Below, piece after piece: positions 60,164-64,000 of a DNA stretch of 64,000 nt. The notes under the pieces are model-generated. The model ran no database searches. It was not told the DNA's origin and saw only the letters and a list, made by a program, of their open reading frames with translations. The stretch is taken from contig NZ_QNRK01000019.1 in NCBI RefSeq assembly GCF_003315135.1, positions 11,657 through 75,656 on the forward strand. The letters run 5' to 3'. This stretch comes from Roseiarcus fermentans (GTDB lineage: Bacteria; Pseudomonadota; Alphaproteobacteria; Rhizobiales; Beijerinckiaceae). Made by a program: the position numbers and the translations under genes. Every line of letters starts with the position of its first letter. Positions within the stretch are counted from its first letter, which is position 1.

Positions 60164-60790
60164 CTGCGCAACTCGGGGGGCCGCGCAAGGCTGAACTGAC
60201 TGCCGCGCGCCGCTTCTGTCTGCGGGCCTAGTTGCGGGCATCCCACAAACTTTGCGTACCGCGCACGATCTCGCAGCCGGAGCTCGATCTGAGAGACGAC
60301 TGGCAGCGGGCGATGTCGCGTCTGGGGATACGCTGAGGCGCAACTCGACCCGGTTACCCGAAATGGTCCGCCGGTTCGCGGCGACCACTTAACACCGCTG
60401 ACTCACTCGGTTGTTCGGGCCTCACCCGAGGAGGACGTGCGACCAACAGGGCTTGTCATCGATATCACCTTTGTAAAGGTCGGCTCACGGCTCATTGCGA
60501 CAAACCAGACCGAAGGGGCCAGGATTAGCCAAAGCCAAAGCAGCGTCATCATCCTTTTTCTTCCCTCTGTGTCCAATCCGCAAAGCGCAGCCGATGAGGA
60601 TAAATACGGGAGTAGATGAGGGAAGTTCCTTTCCGGCGACGAGAGGACGTCATCGAAATCGAGTTCGGCTCAGGGAGCACTCGCTTCGGCAGGTTCTTGT
60701 CGAACATGCTCGGATGCTCAAATACGTGCGGTCCGCGGCCGACGGCGGCGGGATCGCCTCCGGCGCCGAGGGCGAGCCACACGGCGAAGC
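60164..60790. other. 627-bp stretch without a supported gene
   Basis: Short frames on both strands show no family and no ribosome binding site. No repeat seen. Confidence 0.45.
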
Positions 60791-61315
60791 TCATCGTTGG
60801 GTCTTCCCGCCTGCGAGGCGCATCGGCAGCACGAGCCGCAGCGAGTCGGGCAATCTGACGAACCCGTGCGCCGCGTAGAAGCCGGCCGCCGCTTCGTCGA
60901 GTGCGTCGACGACCACCATCGAGGATCCCACGGTGCTGGCGCTCTCGAACGCCCGCTGCAGCGCATCTGCGAGAAGAACCGCACCCAGACGCTGTCCTTG
61001 GCGCTCCGTCGCCACGGCCAGTCGACCGATCAAGGTCGCGCTCACGAGCGGATAGCGAGGGATGTGCTTTCGAGCCGCCTCTGGAACGTCGCCCTGCGAC
61101 ACCGCCATAGCGGCAAGGGTGTAGTAGCCCAGGATACGGGCCGGTTCGGCGACCTCGGTCAGGACGAACACGGCGTTCGCCTTCCGGCGGACGTCCTGCC
61201 CGGCTTGAGTCTTGAGATAGCGATCCAGGCCTTCAGCGCCACAAGTGAAGCTGTCGCGATCATGCTGCTCGTCGAGGAGCGCGACCCGAAATTCCCCGGA
61301 TCTCTTCTTGGCCAT
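60791..61315 (-). CDS. GNAT-type toxin (TacT/AtaT-like acetyltransferase)
   Basis: 174 residues. The GNAT acetyl-CoA site is VATERQGQRLGAVLLADAL near residue 101; the N-terminus FTCGAEGLDRYLKTQAGQD and the late AAAGFYAAHGFVRLP are typical of toxins that acetylate aminoacyl-tRNA. The ATG at 61315 follows the antitoxin stop with no gap, so the two are coupled. The target tRNA cannot be told from sequence. Confidence 0.88.
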   Translation of the reverse strand: MAKKRSGEFRVALLDEQHDRDSFTCGAEGLDRYLKTQAGQDVRRKANAVFVLTEVAEPARILGYYTLAAMAVSQGDVPEAARKHIPRYPLVSATLIGRLAVATERQGQRLGAVLLADALQRAFESASTVGSSMVVVDALDEAAAGFYAAHGFVRLPDSLRLVLPMRLAGGKTQR

Positions 61316-61612
61316 TCACCGGGCAACCCGGCGCTTATGATCCGCGAACGCCCGCTGCAATCGCTCGCTCGGGGCAGGGGGAGCGACCAGGACGTCGAAG
61401 AAGACAGCCCGGTCCCGTTCAGACAGGACGAGCGTCTCATGCGCGGCGATAGTCCGCCGGGCGGCATCCGTAAGCGCCGTCATGCAGAAGTCCGTCAGCT
61501 TGCGTCGCTCGAGTTGGGCCGCCCGCTCGATCAGAGCCTTGGTCGGTTCGTCGACGCGAAAGCCGAGCCGCTCCTCTCGAAATCGCCGATCGCGCTTTGC
61601 TGTTGTGGCCAT
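61316..61612 (-). CDS. DUF1778 antitoxin (TacA/AtaR-like)
   Basis: 98 residues. A ribbon-helix-helix N-terminus (RLGFRVDEPTKALIERAAQL, then RRKLTDFCMTAL) is followed by the DUF1778 neutralising tail (HETLVLSERDRAVFFDVLVA). The start at 61612 gives MATTAKRD; a longer in-frame start at 61654 seems less likely. It represses the operon together with the GNAT toxin encoded directly downstream. Confidence 0.87.
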   Translation of the reverse strand: MATTAKRDRRFREERLGFRVDEPTKALIERAAQLERRKLTDFCMTALTDAARRTIAAHETLVLSERDRAVFFDVLVAPPAPSERLQRAFADHKRRVAR

Positions 61613-61868
61613 GGAACGCCTCCAGCCAAATATGTACGTCAAACGGACTAACATTTCAAGGCGCTGTCGATTGTCGTCGTCCCGCAGGTCATCGGTTCTC
61701 GCCGGGCAAATCGCTCAAGCATCTCGGCCCGGCCGCCTCGGGCCGAGCGATGAGAGTTCGAGCAGGCCCGCGCAGCTGGTAGCGATGTCAAACTGGGCGA
61801 TTCTTCCTCTTCTCAAAAAAACGTGGCTGATCCGATTACGCACAAGAGCCGGCGAAAGGAGTGTGCAG

Positions 61869-62265
61869 ATGCCGATGATCCAACTTATCTACGCCTCACG
61901 CCCGTTCGATTTCGACGAAGGCACCCTCGTCGCAATCCTGACGGTTGCGCGAAGCGCAACAATCGCGATGGCATTACCGGGGCGCTGATCTGCCGCAGCG
62001 ATTTGTATCTGCAGTTGCTCAAGGACCGCGAGAAAAGGTCGACACTTCGTATCAACGAATCCAGAGGGATCGTCGTCACCTGGAGGTCAAACTGCTCTGC
62101 CGCCGCAACGTTACCGAGAGACTGTTTCCGGGCTGGGCGATGCGCAACGATCCCGCGCGATCGTGGATGTGGAACCAGGCGGAGGTGGATGCCGACGCAA
62201 TCAATCGCGCGACGGAGGCTGAGGCCGTCGCAATTTTTGAGCGCCTGGCCCGCGAACCCGCCTGA
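61869..62265 (+). pseudogene. BLUF-domain photoreceptor, two frameshifts
   Basis: The BLUF fold can be read across three frames: MPMIQLIYASRPFDFDEGTL at the start, RDGITGALICRSDLYLQLL after the first shift (about 61955), and TERLFPGWAMRNDPARSWMW near the end. The conserved Tyr of IYAS that contacts flavin is present. Intact BLUF proteins of ~140 residues sense blue light through FAD. As written the gene cannot make a whole domain. Confidence 0.78.
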
Positions 62266-62359
62266 CAGACGCCGCTATTGCGGCTCGGTCGCTTTGCGCT
62301 CCGCCATACAGAGCCTTGGCGCACTCCGCTCAATCGACGTCCGCCAACTTCAGCTCGTG

Positions 62360-63170
62360 CTACCAGCCGTAACCCGGCCAGCCGAAATGGCGGTGTAATT
62401 GTTGCTCGCTGAGTTGGTCCTCCAGGGCCAGCGGATCCCAGGACGGGGCGGATTTCACCTTATCGCGCGTGACCTCGACATTGACTCGATGTTCGGACCA
62501 GTCGATGTCTTTCACCGCAAACGGCGCAAGTCGGACATGCTTTCCCGGCCACCAGTCCCGGGTAGCAATGACGAGATAGCGGATGTCCCATTTAACGTCG
62601 TCGGCCAAGGAGATTCTCCACGTGGCCGAGGTCGCCGTCCGTTGCGTGGACGTGATAGCCGTTGACAGAAGCGACACTGCGAAGATGCGGATCGCCCTCG
62701 CTGCGATGGCTTTCCCTATCTGACTCCTGACGCGCTGCGTTCTCCGAAAAGATCAGCGGCTGCAAAAGCGGCGCAGCGATGTCGCTTGCGCCAAAGTACG
62801 TCGATCCCCACGCTGGATCCCATCCATAATGGTCGTAGACGTCGGACTCCATTTGCTTCGTCACCGGCTCATCTTGGCGCGCATCCGGGCCGGCCTCGAT
62901 CTGCTCCTTGGTCAGCCGAACGGACACGACCAGCGTGTCTCCCGTACTCATCATTGGCAGAACGCGCTTTACCGGAAGGGCGAGGTCCAACGGAGCGATT
63001 GCCGAGGGATGGACCAATATCTGTCGACCGGGCAACCAGTGTCCGGTGTCAACGACCATCCAGCGGACTTTCCAACTGCGGTCGTCGAACAGGAGGTCCT
63101 TGACAGAGCCGGCGAGTCCGTCCCCTGCCCGCACGGGGCATCCGCGTAAACCACTAGCGGCAAACAACAT
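62360..63170 (-). pseudogene. Tandem PRC-barrel protein, frameshifted second copy
   Basis: Near-identical paralogue of 40266-41072. From Met 63170 it follows the intact protein through both the linker and HATDGDLGHVEN. One extra base near 62605 (CCAAGGAG against CCAGGAA in the intact copy) then shifts the frame, and the end (WDIRYLVIATRDWWPGKHV) continues in another frame. Like the intact copy, it lies downstream of a phasin gene on the same strand. Confidence 0.85.
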
Positions 63171-63443
63171 GGTACGGGTCCCTCCTGATAGCGCCCTCGT
63201 GGGTTTTAACTGGCGGCGACGGGCGGAGGACGGCATGTGACCCATCGTATCTGGCGATGAGGGTTTTCTCATGAGAAGATCGGTCGAGGGCTGGCCCTAA
63301 TTGGGTCGGTCAAGCCTTTCTGACGGCGCAAACCCGATTTCAATCGGCCCGGAATGATCGCTCGCGCCGGGGTTGGTGATCGGGACCCCGTGGCGGACGA
63401 CCACGGCCGTCCGCCACGCAGCCGAGGACAAGCTCCCGCGACG

Positions 63444-63833
63444 TTAGATTTGCGCGGTCTTCTGCATCGAATCGAACTGCTTTTTCACAGGAGCGAAGGC
63501 GGCAGTAAAAACGGAAGTGGTCAACTGAGCTATTAGACGACTATCGCTGACGGCGGCTTCGACGCCGTCCTTGATGAGTTTCTGCTGCAACTCGATGAAC
63601 TCTGTCGGGCTTTTGACGGCGGATATCGCCTGAATCGCGGTGGTCAGATTCTTGGCGTTTTTTGTCGCCAGTTCCTGATACGCTTTTGTCAACTCCTGAA
63701 GAGCTGCCCTCGATGCATTGCCGCTCTCGGTCAGAGCCGCGGCGCCGCCTTTCATGACGGCTTCTGCAGCCCGGCTGCTCTTGGCGATCTCGGCATTGGT
63801 TTTGGCGATGTTCTCAACGATCGGATTGGCCAT
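63444..63833 (-). CDS. Phasin family protein
   Basis: 129 residues, mostly helical and lacking long hydrophobic runs (MANPIVENIAKTNAEIAKSS, then ALTESGNASRAALQELTKAY and KSPTEFIELQQKLIKDGVEA). This is the Phasin_2 pattern, a different subgroup from the PhaF-type protein at 41216-41668. GAAGGACG precedes the ATG at 63833. It likely coats PHA granules. Confidence 0.88.
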   Translation of the reverse strand: MANPIVENIAKTNAEIAKSSRAAEAVMKGGAAALTESGNASRAALQELTKAYQELATKNAKNLTTAIQAISAVKSPTEFIELQQKLIKDGVEAAVSDSRLIAQLTTSVFTAAFAPVKKQFDSMQKTAQI

Positions 63834-64000
63834 AGCTGGACGTCCTTCAATAACAGGGCCGGTTTCGACCCCCGACGCTAACGTGCGGCGAAAAGGCTGC
63901 AAGACTCGGAAACTACCCACTCCCGGTCCGCGACGCCGAGGTCAGGTCGCCCGGCCTTAGCGTGTTGAAGACCTGCGCCCATGGCGCCGGGGCTTCGCTC

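Overview
The window looks like an accessory-rich stretch of an alphaproteobacterial genome, probably Hyphomicrobiales (Rhizobiales). The grounds are uniformly high GC, rhizobial-type small hypothetical proteins, a DUF1403/ScpB-like gene pair typical of rhizobial replicons, phasins (polyhydroxyalkanoate granule proteins) and PRC-barrel proteins. I cannot name the genus. No rRNA, tRNA or CRISPR array was recognised.

Layout. 1-4.2 kb: two apparently identical IS110-family elements in direct tandem, inserted into an IS3-type orfA, followed by a decayed serine recombinase. 4.4-12.4 kb: a potassium-uptake island with a small membrane ORF, kdpF, kdpA, kdpB, an enlarged kdpC, a response regulator with a degenerate receiver, and a second, different kdpA; no kdpD is present. 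12.5-18.1 kb: small membrane and hypothetical proteins, a DUF188 remnant, a flavin reductase-patatin fusion and an NmrA-like protein. 18.2-26.2 kb: a large UvrD-type helicase with ankyrin repeats, then a rearranged block. In that block IS6 split a DUF1403 gene and inverted its 3' half together with scpB, and a frameshifted IS1182-type element lies beyond it.

26.4-33.4 kb: four same-strand genes forming two amino-acid decarboxylase/antiporter pairs (PLP decarboxylase + APC antiporter; AsdA + AspT). Such pairs consume protons and export the decarboxylated product, giving acid tolerance or proton-motive force. 34.2-38.6 kb: a leftward ABC ATPase / FtsX-type permease / AttH-like operon. 39-45 kb: small conserved proteins, a PRC-barrel protein, a phasin, an acyl-CoA synthetase and an XRE-type regulator. 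45-54.4 kb: RecD2 helicase, tryptophanase, an MDR-type reductase, and several broken genes (PNPOx-like, receiver fragment, AraC). 54.4-64 kb: a decayed IS110, a monooxygenase-like protein behind a perfect 34-bp palindrome, an orphan BrnA-like antitoxin, a complete IS21 element, a GNAT/DUF1778 toxin-antitoxin pair, a broken BLUF photoreceptor, and a broken second copy of the PRC-barrel gene beside another phasin.

The main observations for follow-up are the dual-KdpA potassium system, the reductase-patatin fusion, the ankyrin helicase, and the IS6 inversion, which can be reconstructed to the base. Many genes carry single-base frameshifts. These may be real decay or assembly error, and read-level checking would decide.
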